Of a stretch of 64,000 bases of DNA, positions 42,777 to 51,868 are shown piece after piece. Numbering within the stretch: the stretch's first letter is position 1; every line of letters begins with the position of its first letter. This DNA is from Anaerolineae bacterium. GTDB taxonomy: Bacteria > Chloroflexota > Anaerolineae > 4572-78 > J111. The stretch covers positions 62,001 through 126,000 of the forward strand of contig JAJVIM010000013.1 of the NCBI GenBank assembly GCA_022071955.1, given 5' to 3'. The notes under the pieces are model-generated. The model was not told the DNA's origin. It did not search any database and saw only the letters and a program-made list of their open reading frames with translations. A program made the translations under genes and the position numbers.

Positions 42777-44024
42777 TCACTCGTCCAGCCACTCCACCAC
42801 GGTAGACACGCCCATGCCCACGCCGACGCACAGCGTGGCCAGCCCGTAGTAGGGACGCTTTTCCGCCGGGGCGCGGCGCTTCATTTCATGCAGCAGCGTC
42901 ACCAGAATGCGCGCGCCGGAGCAACCGGTGGGGTGGCCCAGCGCGATGGCCCCGCCGTTAACGTTGGTAATGTCCGCCCGCAAACCGAGCTTTTTCATTA
43001 CCCCCAGCGATTGGGCGGCAAAGGCTTCATTCAATTCAACCAAACCAATATCTGCCTGCGACAGCCCCAGCCGGGCCAGCAGTTTTTCGGTGGAGGGTAC
43101 CGGGCCGTAGCCCATCACCCCGGGATCAACGCCGGCCACCGCCGAACCGACCCAGCGGGCCATCGGCTTCAGGCCGAGTTCATCGGCTTTGGCGCGGCTC
43201 ATCAGCAGCAGCGCCGCCGCGCCATCGTTGATACCGCTGGAATTGCCGGCGGTCACCGTGCCGCCTTTGCGGAAGGCGGGCCGCAGCCGGGCCAACTGTT
43301 CCAACGACGTATCGAGTACGTACTGGCCGTTTTCCAGCCGGTAGCGCGGGTGCTCGTCGGTATCGATGAGCAGCGGGTCGCCTTTGCGCTGCGGGACCGG
43401 CACCGGCGTGATTTCGTCTTTAAACCGGCCGGCGTTAATGGCCGCAATCGCCCGGCGATGGCTTTCCAAAGCAAAGGCATCCTGCTCTTCCCGGCTGATG
43501 GCCATTTCCTGGGCAATGTTTTCGGCGGTTTCACCCAGACTGATGATGGGGTAGAGGGCGTCCATTTTGGGGTTGTGGTAGCGCCAGCCGACGGTGGTGT
43601 CCCACATTTGCGGCGCGGTGAAGGTGGGCACTTTATCCGGTTTGGGCACGCTCCACGGGGCGCGGCTCATACTTTCGACGCCGCTGCCAATGTAAATGTC
43701 GCCCTCGCCGGCGAGGATGGATTTGGCGGCCTGGTTCACCGCCTCCAGCGCCGACGAGCAGTTGCGGTTAACGGTGACGCCCGGCACAGTAACCGGGAAG
43801 CCGGCCAGCAGCGCGGCCATGCGGGCCACGTCGCGGTTGTCTTCACCGGCCTGGTTGCCGCAACCGGCGACCACATCTTCGATCAGCGCCGGGTCGATGC
43901 CGGTGCGCTCGATGAGCGCCCGGTAGGTGTGCGCCAGCAGGTCATCGGGGCGAACACTGCTCAGCCCGCCGCCGTAGCTGCCAATCGGGGTGCGCACCCC
44001 GTCGATAATGACAATTTCTTGCAT
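42777..44024 (-). CDS. Acetyl-CoA C-acyltransferase (thiolase)
   Basis: A 415-residue thiolase. The acylated cysteine is Cys89 ([11 protein letters not shown]), the active His is in [11 protein letters not shown], and the second Cys in [10 protein letters not shown]. It either cleaves 3-ketoacyl-CoA with CoA or condenses acetyl-CoA. With the downstream CoA transferase and the upstream aminotransferase it suggests a degradation route from amino acids to acetyl-CoA. The ATG follows CAGAGGAGCAATACCC. Confidence 0.96.
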   Translation of the reverse strand: MQEIVIIDGVRTPIGSYGGGLSSVRPDDLLAHTYRALIERTGIDPALIEDVVAGCGNQAGEDNRDVARMAALLAGFPVTVPGVTVNRNCSSALEAVNQAAKSILAGEGDIYIGSGVESMSRAPWSVPKPDKVPTFTAPQMWDTTVGWRYHNPKMDALYPIISLGETAENIAQEMAISREEQDAFALESHRRAIAAINAGRFKDEITPVPVPQRKGDPLLIDTDEHPRYRLENGQYVLDTSLEQLARLRPAFRKGGTVTAGNSSGINDGAAALLLMSRAKADELGLKPMARWVGSAVAGVDPGVMGYGPVPSTEKLLARLGLSQADIGLVELNEAFAAQSLGVMKKLGLRADITNVNGGAIALGHPTGCSGARILVTLLHEMKRRAPAEKRPYYGLATLCVGVGMGVSTVVEWLDE

Positions 44025-44033
44025 GGGTATTGC

Positions 44034-44164
44034 TCCTCTGAAAATAGGGATCAGGAGTTAGGAATTAGGAATTAGGGGATTCCTGACCTGCTTCTCAAAA
44101 ATTGTGACCGGAGTCCAAAACAAGCGAATTGCGACTGTAGGGGCGGTTCGCGAACCGCCCCTAC
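44034..44164. repeat. Composite intergenic repeat with 28-bp palindrome copy 6 (GG subtype)
   Basis: Same order as at 33786-33917: ribosome-site region, AGGAATT heptamers, ATTGTGACCGGAGTCCAAAA and palindrome (44137-44164), with about a dozen differences. It lies between the aminotransferase and thiolase genes. Confidence 0.9.
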
Positions 44165-44289
44165 CCAATTTTCATCTCCCGGTGTCGTTCCGGATGGGAC
44201 TGTCCGACTCCCCTGAAAATAAAGTTGGCTGGCCGTCGCCCACATCTTTTATTCCCCTCCCCCAAGCAGGGGTAGGGGAGGGGGTCAAA

Positions 44290-45585
44290 TCAAAATGATG
44301 TGACCAGCTCTTTAAAGCGGCCGCACACATCGAGGATGGCCGGGCAGGTTTGCTGCAAAAATTCATCGCGGGGCAGGTTTTGGCCGTAGGCCGCCACCAT
44401 CGCTTCACCTTCGGCATCGGTCATGGCGTAGAGGTAGCTGGTTGAAAGACGCAGGGTCAGGTCTTCGGGTTTGGCTCCAAAATCGGTGCCGGGCAGGGTG
44501 GCGATATGAAATTCATCGAGCAGGAAGTTGGCCAATTCCTGGCTGGTGCGGACGTTGTGCTTTTGAGCCAGCGACTCGCGCCAGGGGGCAAAGCTGGGGT
44601 ACACATAAAAGCCGCCGCCCGGTTTGGAACTGGGCACGCCGAGCGCGTGCAGTGTATCGTACAAATAGGTGGTGACGTAGCCGTGAATGGCGGTGCAGGT
44701 GGCCGCGTAAGCGTCGATGTCCGGGTCATCGCTGTAGGCGACCACGGCGGCGTACTGCACCGGTGCGGCGGCGGTTGTCCACACGGCCCCGGCCACGGCG
44801 GCCATGTACTGGTACAGGTATTCGCCAAAATCGCCGGTGGGCAGCAGGGCCACGCCCAGCCGCCAGCCGCCCAGCGACAGGTGCTTGCTGAGGCCGCCGG
44901 TAACGATGGTGCCTTCCGGGTAGTAGTGCGCGGTTGAAACAAACGGCACGTCGCCGTAAGTGGTCAGCGCATAAATTTCGTCGCTGATGATGACCAGCTC
45001 TTCGCGGCGGGCAATATCGGTGAGCGCCTTGAGCAGCTCCGGCGGGTAAACGGAGCTGGTAGGGTTGCCGGGGCTGGTAATCACCAAAATTCCGGGCGAT
45101 TGGCCGGCGGCGCGGGCCGCCTTCAACCCGGCTTCCAGATCATCCGGGGTGGGGCAGTAGTTGTTTTCCAGGCTGGTGGGCAACCAGGTGACGGCTTTGC
45201 CGGACAATTGGGCCTGGGTATCGTAGCTGACCCAGGTGGGCGAAGGCAGCAGCACGTCGCCTTCAAGGGTGTGCATGGCGGCGTAGAGCATGGTTTTGCT
45301 GCCGCTGCCCACAATCACCCGCCGGACATCGGTATCCAGGTTGAAGCGGCGGTGGTAATACTGGGCCACGTTGCGGCGCAGTTGGGTTAACCCGGCTACC
45401 GGCAGATACGAGCGCGCGGCCGCGTGTTCCTTAAAATCGGCCAGCACTTTGGGATGAACCGGAAATTTGGCCTCGCCGAAGCCCATGTGATACACCTGGT
45501 GGCCCTCTTCGCGCAGTTCGGTCACGCGGGTGTTGAGCGCCATCGTGGCCGACATTTTAATAGGGGGTTTTAAAATTTTACGCAT
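44290..45585 (-). CDS. Class I/II PLP-dependent aminotransferase
   Basis: A 431-residue fold type I aminotransferase. The internal-aldimine lysine is in GGLSKHLSLGGWRLG, the phosphate-binding region is GSGSKTMLYAAMHTL, and NPTSSVYPPELL and SDEIYALTTYG are typical. It resembles aspartate or aromatic aminotransferases and interconverts amino and keto acids. The stop codon overlaps heptamer-like spacer. The gene lies between a liv ABC operon and the thiolase gene, which fits amino-acid breakdown. Confidence 0.92.
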   Translation of the reverse strand: MRKILKPPIKMSATMALNTRVTELREEGHQVYHMGFGEAKFPVHPKVLADFKEHAAARSYLPVAGLTQLRRNVAQYYHRRFNLDTDVRRVIVGSGSKTMLYAAMHTLEGDVLLPSPTWVSYDTQAQLSGKAVTWLPTSLENNYCPTPDDLEAGLKAARAAGQSPGILVITSPGNPTSSVYPPELLKALTDIARREELVIISDEIYALTTYGDVPFVSTAHYYPEGTIVTGGLSKHLSLGGWRLGVALLPTGDFGEYLYQYMAAVAGAVWTTAAAPVQYAAVVAYSDDPDIDAYAATCTAIHGYVTTYLYDTLHALGVPSSKPGGGFYVYPSFAPWRESLAQKHNVRTSQELANFLLDEFHIATLPGTDFGAKPEDLTLRLSTSYLYAMTDAEGEAMVAAYGQNLPRDEFLQQTCPAILDVCGRFKELVTSF

Positions 45586-45614
45586 GGTCGGTTCCTGTCT
45601 CTAAATAAGATAGA

Positions 45615-45649
45615 GGCTTTAGCCCAACATCGTTGTTGCTACTAAAGCC
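45615..45649. repeat. Short inverted repeat in the aminotransferase upstream region
   Basis: GGCTTTAG is mirrored by CTAAAGCC around a 19-nt centre. Further on, CAATGAC heptamers run from about 45690 to 45765 as far as the livF stop. Confidence 0.65.
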
Positions 45650-45774
45650 CCCTTCCCAGATTGTATCCTTTAAACCAAAACAGGCAATAACAATGACCAA
45701 TGACCAATTATCAATTATCAATGACGAATGACCAGTGACCAATGACCAATGACGAGTGACCAGTGAGTCTCGCC

Positions 45775-46548
45775 TCAGGCCCAAAAGGCTTTTTTCAGAT
45801 TGGCCGGGCTGCTGAAATCGGCCACCGGACCTTCGTATTTGTTGCGGCCCAGCTCCAGCACGTACACATAATCGGCAATTTTGAGCGCGTGGCGAATTTC
45901 CTGGTCAACCAGCAGAATGGTGATGCCGGAATTTTTCAGGTTGACCAGCATCTCGTACACCTCTTCCGAGAGCATTTTGGCCAGCCCGGCAGTCGGTTCA
46001 TCAACCAGCATCACGCTGGGGTCGGTCATCAGCGTGCGGCCCACCTCGACCATGCGCTGCTGCCCGCCGGACAGTTTACCGGCCAGCGATTTGCGCCGCT
46101 CTTTGAGCACGGGGAAACGGGCGTACACCTCTTCGATTTTGCGTTTGAGGCGGGCTTTGTCGCCCCGAAAAGTGTACGCGCCCATTTCCAGATTCTCTTC
46201 GATGGTCATCCAGCGGAAAATGCCGGGGTGTTGCGGAATGTAGGCCAGCCCCAAATTGATGAGTTTGTAGGTGGGCACGCCCACCACATTTTTGTCATTG
46301 AGCAGCACTTTGCCGGCGTTGGGCCGCAGAAAACCGTACACCGCCTTGAGCAGCGTCGATTTGCCCACGCCGTTGGCCCCCAAAATGGTGGTAATTTTGG
46401 CGCGCTGGGCTTTGAGATTGACCCCCTGCAAAATATTGAGGTCTTCATAATAGCCTACGAACAGTTTTTGAATCTCCAAAGCGATGTCCGCCGCGTCGGC
46501 GTGCTGGTCGGTGGTGGCAAAGGCGGCGGTGGGCAAGGCGTCAGGCAT
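45775..46548 (-). CDS. livF: Branched-chain amino acid ABC transporter ATPase LivF
   Basis: A 257-residue ABC ATPase. Walker A is GANGVGKST, the LivF-type signature is LSGGQQRMVEVGR and Walker B is VMLVDEPTAGL. The start at 46548 has AGGAGG five bases upstream; the frame opens further upstream. It overlaps livG by 8 bp and completes the liv operon. Confidence 0.93.
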   Translation of the reverse strand: MPDALPTAAFATTDQHADAADIALEIQKLFVGYYEDLNILQGVNLKAQRAKITTILGANGVGKSTLLKAVYGFLRPNAGKVLLNDKNVVGVPTYKLINLGLAYIPQHPGIFRWMTIEENLEMGAYTFRGDKARLKRKIEEVYARFPVLKERRKSLAGKLSGGQQRMVEVGRTLMTDPSVMLVDEPTAGLAKMLSEEVYEMLVNLKNSGITILLVDQEIRHALKIADYVYVLELGRNKYEGPVADFSSPANLKKAFWA

Positions 46549-47329
46549 GGGCTTCCTCCTGGGGGTGATAGCGAGCCGGGCCAAACTGCTCGTCCTCGGA
46601 GCCAAGGTAGGCCTCGATGACGGCCGGATTTTTGCGAACGGTGTCCGGCTCGCCGTCGGCAATCAGCTCGCCAAAATTCAGCACCAGCAGCCGCCGGCTC
46701 AGGGTGAAAATGGTGTCCATATCGTGGCTGATGATAATGAACGCCTTGCCCTGACCGTTGACCGTGGTAATGTAGTCGTAAATGGTTTCCATCAATTTGG
46801 GGTGCACGCCGGCAAACGGCTCATCCAAAATGATGATTTTGGGATCGAGCATGAGCAGCCGGGCCAACTCCAGCAGTTTTTGCTGCCCGCCAGACAGGCT
46901 GCGGGCGTAATCGTTGGCCAGATGCTCAAAAGTGAGAAATTCCAGCACCTCCCAGGCTTTGCGAGCCACCTCTTTGTGGCTGGCCGTGGCGTGCAGGGCC
47001 AGATGCGGCACCATCAGATTTTCCAGCACGGTCATGCGCCGGAACGAGCGCGTCACCTGAAAAGTACGGCCAATGCCGCGCCGGGCAATCTGGTACGGCT
47101 TCATACCGTCGATGCGCTCGCCGTTAAAATAGATGGTCCCGCTGGAGGGCGACAGCGCCCCGTCGATGAGGTTGGTCAGCGTGGTTTTGCCCGCACCGTT
47201 AGGGCCAATCAGGCCGATGAGTTCTGGCCCGTTGATTTCAAACGACACGTTGCTGGAGGCCTGCAAGCCGCCAAAATGTTTGGATACTTTGCGCAGTTCC
47301 AGATGAATCTGATCAGTGGGGGGTATCAT
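46541..47329 (-). CDS. livG: Branched-chain amino acid ABC transporter ATPase LivG
   Basis: A 262-residue ABC ATPase with Walker A GPNGAGKTT, signature SLSGGQQKLLELARLL and Walker B IIILDEPFAGVHP. The longer C-terminal tail is typical for LivG. It overlaps livM by 4 bp and livF by 8 bp, so translation is coupled along the operon. Confidence 0.95.
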   Translation of the reverse strand: MIPPTDQIHLELRKVSKHFGGLQASSNVSFEINGPELIGLIGPNGAGKTTLTNLIDGALSPSSGTIYFNGERIDGMKPYQIARRGIGRTFQVTRSFRRMTVLENLMVPHLALHATASHKEVARKAWEVLEFLTFEHLANDYARSLSGGQQKLLELARLLMLDPKIIILDEPFAGVHPKLMETIYDYITTVNGQGKAFIIISHDMDTIFTLSRRLLVLNFGELIADGEPDTVRKNPAVIEAYLGSEDEQFGPARYHPQEEAHA

Positions 47330-48639
47330 AGGCCGGCCTCCGCTTCGGTAAGTTGGCCGGCGGCATCACGTTTGGCCACGGTATCGCGCAGGTTACCCGG
47401 CCGGAAGAAATATTGCAGCAAGGGATAGAGCAATCCATTTTGATAAAAACGCAGAGTCAGCATCAGCAGCACGCCAAACACCACCAGCCGCCAGGCACTC
47501 ATATCGATGGTGTCCGGCAGCAGCGCCCCGGTCAAATCATACCAGGCGTAAGACACAGCCGTGGTTAGCGGTGGGGCCACCAGCAGCGCCGCAATAATCG
47601 CCAGCGCCAGCGAGGCCAGCCCGGCCAGCAGATTGGGTAACCCTTTGAGTTGGCTCATGTCCAGCAGCCGGCGGGCCGCCAGCCGCGCCCCCTGGTAAAA
47701 GAGCAGCATCAGCAGCAGAACCAGCGCCACGCCGGTTACCGTAACCAAGCTAAAATCCGCCCGCAGATATTCCAGCGCACTGAACACAATCACCGCGCCC
47801 AGCGCCGAAGCTACCAGGCTTTCGATGCCGCCCAGCACGGCCATCGTAATAACCAGACTCATCCACAGCAAAATCATATCGTTGGGCGCAATCACCGATA
47901 CGTAATGAGCGCGGGTAGCGCCGGCCAGTCCGGCTACCATGCTGGTAATCACAAACACCAGCACCTTGTAACGCACCACGTCAACGCCCATTGCCGCGGC
48001 GGCTTCTTCGTCCTCGCGGATGGTGCGCAAAAACAACCCGTAGCGCGAGGCGGCCAGCCACGACATCAGCCCCAGCGTTAGCAGCAACAGGCCAAACATC
48101 ACAAAATAGGGCGGGATTTTGTCGATGGGGTCGAAATTGTAAAACCCAAGATTGAGACCGTTGGGGAACAGCGACACAACCGGCAGGCCGTTCAAGCCTT
48201 CGGTGTAATCCTTTTCCGCAGAGATAATCAGCCGCAGAATTTCGGCAAAGGCAATGGTGAACAGCGCCAGGTAAGTGCTGCGCAGCCGCAGCACCAGCAT
48301 ACCGATGATCAGCCCAAACAGCCCGGCCATCAGCATGCCGGCGATGATGCCGGTAATTGGGCCGGTGCCCAAATATCGGCCCAGCAGGCCGGTAGTGTAG
48401 GCGCCAATACCGGCAAAAGCCATGTGCCCAAACGAAAACTGGCCGCCGTAGCCCATCAGCAGCGCCCAACTGGAGGCCAGCATGGCAAAATAAAAGCCGA
48501 TGATCAACACGTGCAGCGTGTAATCGTTAATGTAGCCGGCCGGCAGCGACGGAATAATATCGTAAGCAAAGGGGATCAGGGCAAAGAGCAGCACCACCAG
48601 CAGCCCCACCGCCCGAATGAAAAGGGTGCGCTTTTTCAT
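47326..48639 (-). CDS. livM: Branched-chain amino acid ABC permease LivM
   Basis: A 437-residue permease. The core helices match LivM (LMGYGGQFSFGHMAFAGIGAYTTGLL, EDEEAAAAMGVDVVRYKVLVFVITSMVAGLAGA). The usual length is about 300-360; here a C-terminal segment (about 345-430) adds two further hydrophobic stretches. Its function is unknown. Overlaps of 4 bp link it to livH and livG. Confidence 0.92.
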   Translation of the reverse strand: MKKRTLFIRAVGLLVVLLFALIPFAYDIIPSLPAGYINDYTLHVLIIGFYFAMLASSWALLMGYGGQFSFGHMAFAGIGAYTTGLLGRYLGTGPITGIIAGMLMAGLFGLIIGMLVLRLRSTYLALFTIAFAEILRLIISAEKDYTEGLNGLPVVSLFPNGLNLGFYNFDPIDKIPPYFVMFGLLLLTLGLMSWLAASRYGLFLRTIREDEEAAAAMGVDVVRYKVLVFVITSMVAGLAGATRAHYVSVIAPNDMILLWMSLVITMAVLGGIESLVASALGAVIVFSALEYLRADFSLVTVTGVALVLLLMLLFYQGARLAARRLLDMSQLKGLPNLLAGLASLALAIIAALLVAPPLTTAVSYAWYDLTGALLPDTIDMSAWRLVVFGVLLMLTLRFYQNGLLYPLLQYFFRPGNLRDTVAKRDAAGQLTEAEAGL

Positions 48640-49853
48640 AGCTCCCTCCCAAACAGGCCGGTTGGTTTGAGCAGTAACACAAACGCAAAAATAATCAGGC
48701 CGAAGACCTGCTGGTAGGCCAGCGCCCGGCCAATATCGGGAAAGCAGCCCACCCCCAGCGACTCAACAATGCCGATGACGATGCCGCCAACCATCGCGCC
48801 GGGTAGCGACCCCATCCCGCCCAGCACAATCACCACAAACGAGCGGATGGAGGCCAGCCCGCTGACGTTGGGCACCCAACTGAGCACCTGCACCATCGCC
48901 GCGCCAGACAACCCGGCCAGCATCGCGCCCAGCCCAAAGGCCAGCGTGTTCATGCGGAGCGGGTTAATGCCCACCACGGCGGCGGCCTCTTTGTCCTGGC
49001 TCACCGCTCGCAGGGCTTTGCCCACCCAGGTGTAATTGAGAAACCACAGCAACGCCGCCAAAATGAGCAGGCCGATGGCCGCGGCAATCACCCGCGACGG
49101 CGGCAGGCTGATGGCCCCCAGTGTAATGTTGCCAATCGGCAGGTAGGGGTCTACTTTGCGGGGATTAGCGCCCACCGTGGCCAGCATCGAATATTCCAGC
49201 AGAAAGGCCAGGCCAAAGGTCAGCAGGATGGCGTATTCGCCGGGGCGCTCCACTTTGCCCAGATGCATGGGCCGAAGCAGCGTTCGTTCAAACGCCAGGC
49301 CGATGATCAGCGTCACCAGTCCGGCGGCAAAAATACCGACAATCGGGTTGAGGCCCAGCCCCAGCGATTCATTGATGGTGTAAAAGGCGGCGTACCCGCC
49401 AATCATATAAAACTGGCCGTGGGCAAAACTGACAATGCCCAAAATGGAAAAGATCAGGGTCAGGCCCATCGCAATGACGCCGTACAAAATACCGATCAGC
49501 ACACCGTTTGAAATCTGGGTGACCACATAGGTGGCGTTGGTGGCGCACAGGTTAGAGGGGTGGTACGTGGCAAAGGACCAGTATAAAAACCCCAGCGTCA
49601 GCAGCGAAGGGGCCACAATCCAGCGCCAATTGAGCGGCGGGGTTTTAAGCCACAGGTACACCGGCAAAATCGGGCCGGTGCCGGCGCCGGCAATCGCCCC
49701 GTACAGCGTAGCCGACGAAGCGTCAAGGTCTTTGCGGCGGTAAACGCGAGGCGTTACCACACCGCCAATAATCCCCCACACCAGCACCCAGGCCAGGATG
49801 GCCAGCGCCGGGGCCGGGTAAAATTCTTGTTGGTAGAGTGGGCTGGCTAACAT
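48636..49853 (-). CDS. livH: Branched-chain amino acid ABC permease LivH, N-terminally extended
   Basis: A 405-residue permease. The conserved core (NGVLIGILYGVIAMGLTLIFSILGIVSFAHGQFYMIGGY, RAVSQDKEAAAVVGINP, VLGGMGSLPGAMVGGI) matches LivH, which is normally about 290-310 residues. The first 110 residues carry additional hydrophobic segments and a small loop (RVYRRKDLDASSATLYG) not seen in ordinary LivH. No alternative start with a ribosome site is obvious nearer the core. Whether the extension is translated is uncertain. Confidence 0.9.
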   Translation of the reverse strand: MLASPLYQQEFYPAPALAILAWVLVWGIIGGVVTPRVYRRKDLDASSATLYGAIAGAGTGPILPVYLWLKTPPLNWRWIVAPSLLTLGFLYWSFATYHPSNLCATNATYVVTQISNGVLIGILYGVIAMGLTLIFSILGIVSFAHGQFYMIGGYAAFYTINESLGLGLNPIVGIFAAGLVTLIIGLAFERTLLRPMHLGKVERPGEYAILLTFGLAFLLEYSMLATVGANPRKVDPYLPIGNITLGAISLPPSRVIAAAIGLLILAALLWFLNYTWVGKALRAVSQDKEAAAVVGINPLRMNTLAFGLGAMLAGLSGAAMVQVLSWVPNVSGLASIRSFVVIVLGGMGSLPGAMVGGIVIGIVESLGVGCFPDIGRALAYQQVFGLIIFAFVLLLKPTGLFGREL

Positions 49854-49888
49854 AAAAGGCTCTCATTCTTTAATCGATTAAAAATTTG

Positions 49889-49958
49889 GCGTGGAGGTCA
49901 GTCGGCTTTGCCGCCCGGCCTCCACGCCTCCAGTATCCCCCTTCCCTGGGGAAGGGGG
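49889..49958. promoter_or_regulatory. Two hairpins between the binding-protein and livH genes
   Basis: An inverted repeat based on GCGTGGAGG/CCTCCACGC is followed by a CCCCCTTCCC/GGGAAGGGGG hairpin (49937-49958), with no T-run. Such hairpins could stabilise or partly terminate the transcript after the binding protein. Confidence 0.55.
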
Positions 49959-49985
49959 CAGGGGGGATGGGAGACTATCCAAAAC

Positions 49986-51479
49986 TTACTGCGGCAGCAT
50001 CAGATCGGCGGTTTTGTAGGCATCCGGCCAGACCACGGCCGCATCCTGCGCGTCCTGCCCCGGCTGCTGGTACTGCACCATTGTTACAGCAGGGTCGGGG
50101 AACTGGTGCCACCATTTTGGCTCTTTGCCGGCGGCTTCGGGCGGGTTGGCCGAGTTGACCGGGAAGGTGATCGTGCCCAGTGCGCCGTCGTACTTAATAT
50201 TTTCCAGCGCGCTGATCACCGCGTCCGGGTCGGTGGAGCCGGCCTCGTTGATGGCCTGAGCCATCAGCTTGAGCGAGTCGTAGGCTTCCATCGCGTAGGA
50301 TTCGGCTTCAGCTTTGCCGGTGGCGGCAGTGTATTTTTCCACAAAAGCGGTGGTTTCGGGGGTAAAGAGCGCGCGTGGCAGGCCGATGCGGCTGTAGGTA
50401 CACAGATTGCCGTCCGGCACGGCCGACCAAAAAGCTTCGCTGTCGCCGACGGCCTGATTGCAAAGCGTCGGCACCTGCTGCGGGCCGATGCCGGCTTCGG
50501 CGGCCTGCTGGGTAAAGTTAAACGAGGTTTCGCCGGTGGTCAGCACCGCGATCATACCTGGCGCGCGGCCGGCTTTGATGCGCTCGATGACCGGCGCAAA
50601 GTCGAGCGTGCCAATATCGGCAAAGTAGGTTTCAGATTCGATGCCGCGCTCGGTGAGCTGTTCGGCCAACTGTTCGGCGGCGGGGATGCCGTAGCTGGTG
50701 TTTTCGGTCATGACAATCACAAATTTGGCCCCGCTGGATTGGATGAAGTTGGCGTTGGCCTGAGCCACTTCTGACGACAACGGCGCAATGCGGAAAATCT
50801 GGGGGTAACCTTTGGCGGTTACGTCGTCATTCCAGGTTTCGGCAAAAACCACCGGCACGTTGTTGCTGTGAGCCACTTCCATCGCCGCCAGCCCAACGGC
50901 GCTGTGGTATTCGCCCACCACGCCGGCCACGCCTTCCTGGCTGATAAGCCGCTGCATGGCAGCGGTGCCGCGTTCTGGCAGGCCCTCGGTATCAACCATC
51001 ACCAGATCAACCGGCTGGCCCAACACGCCGCCGGCGGCGTTGATCTCATCGAGCGCAATTTCAAAGGCGGCTTTCATGGCAATCCCGCCGCTCACCGAAC
51101 CGGGCGCAGACAGTGGCAAAATCGCCCCGATTTTAACGGTGTCGCCGCCGGCCCCGGCGGCCATCATCACTTCACCTGCGGCCTGATTAAAATAGGCTTC
51201 GGCTTCGGCGGTAGTGGGAATGTAGAGCTTTTGCCCCACCTCAATCACGTTTGAGTCGGTAATTTTGGCGTAGCTGTCGTCTTCGGCATTTTTCTGGTTG
51301 GTGTAGTAGGTAATGGCCGGGTAAGCCAGCACATCGCCCAGAAATTTCTCGGCCAATTTGCTCAACCAGTCATCGGCCTGCACCGTGTAGTCTTCGCCCT
51401 GGTTCAACGGCGCGGCCCACGAAGCAGCCGGCACGGCCAACATTAAAACCACCATTACAAACAGAAAATACTTTTTCAT
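49986..51479 (-). CDS. LivK-type substrate-binding protein with N-terminal LysM domain
   Basis: A 497-residue exported binding protein. A signal peptide (1-22, AASWA) precedes a LysM domain (about 30-80: YTVQADDWLSKLAEKFLGDVLAYP ... IEVGQKLYIP) and then the periplasmic-binding fold (KIGAILPLSAPGSVSGG, from about 108). LysM binds peptidoglycan GlcNAc, so the receptor may be anchored to the wall instead of the membrane. The rest of the liv transporter follows directly. The ATG at 51479 follows GGGAGGACAAGA; the frame extends to a TTG at 51563 within leader sequence. Confidence 0.92.
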   Translation of the reverse strand: MKKYFLFVMVVLMLAVPAASWAAPLNQGEDYTVQADDWLSKLAEKFLGDVLAYPAITYYTNQKNAEDDSYAKITDSNVIEVGQKLYIPTTAEAEAYFNQAAGEVMMAAGAGGDTVKIGAILPLSAPGSVSGGIAMKAAFEIALDEINAAGGVLGQPVDLVMVDTEGLPERGTAAMQRLISQEGVAGVVGEYHSAVGLAAMEVAHSNNVPVVFAETWNDDVTAKGYPQIFRIAPLSSEVAQANANFIQSSGAKFVIVMTENTSYGIPAAEQLAEQLTERGIESETYFADIGTLDFAPVIERIKAGRAPGMIAVLTTGETSFNFTQQAAEAGIGPQQVPTLCNQAVGDSEAFWSAVPDGNLCTYSRIGLPRALFTPETTAFVEKYTAATGKAEAESYAMEAYDSLKLMAQAINEAGSTDPDAVISALENIKYDGALGTITFPVNSANPPEAAGKEPKWWHQFPDPAVTMVQYQQPGQDAQDAAVVWPDAYKTADLMLPQ

Positions 51480-51825
51480 TCTTGTCCTCCCTTGGTTTTT
51501 TTGGAACAACTTTTTAAAATACAAAGTCAACGCATTGGGCTTGGCTGGCGTTCCTCCTTTCAACTGCTAACTTTTAACGATAATGGCGTTTTTAACGCCC
51601 AGGGAATTACGGTAGGAAAAAATTAACTAAACCGGGCAAAATGCCGGCGCAAGGAACAAAGTTGGTTAACCGTCGTGGGTTGTTGTTGAAATTGTAGGTG
51701 GAAACAAGAGGGGCAAACCGTTTTTCAGCAGCGCCTAAACGTGCTACCCCAAAAAGAACGGCCCAGACACAAACTCGCGCGGAACCGAACGAAGTAGTTG
51801 ATTTAACATCCATCGTGGATGCCTG
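51480..51825 (-). promoter_or_regulatory. Long leader of the liv operon
   Basis: About 340 nt separate the likely transcription start from the binding-protein ATG. It contains a hairpin (GGCGTT, three A, AACGCC) and an AAAGGAGG that is not followed by a normally spaced long ORF. A possible attenuator or RNA switch, not a recognised family. A 68-codon frame from 51813 has no clear protein character. Confidence 0.45.
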
Positions 51826-51855
51826 ATTATAGTAACAAAGGCGGCAACCTGTCAA
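51826..51855 (-). promoter_or_regulatory. Strong sigma70-type promoter of the liv operon
   Basis: Minus-strand perfect TTGACA and perfect TATAAT with an 18-bp spacer. Confidence 0.8.
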
Positions 51856-51868
51856 GTTATCGCACAAG

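Noticed and set aside
51553..51563. TTG start of an extended binding-protein frame
   Set aside because: The extension would put 28 residues before a clear signal peptide, whereas the ATG at 51479 has a good ribosome site.
51607..51813. 68-codon minus-strand frame in the liv leader
   Set aside because: No ribosome site and no recognisable features; more likely part of the untranslated leader.
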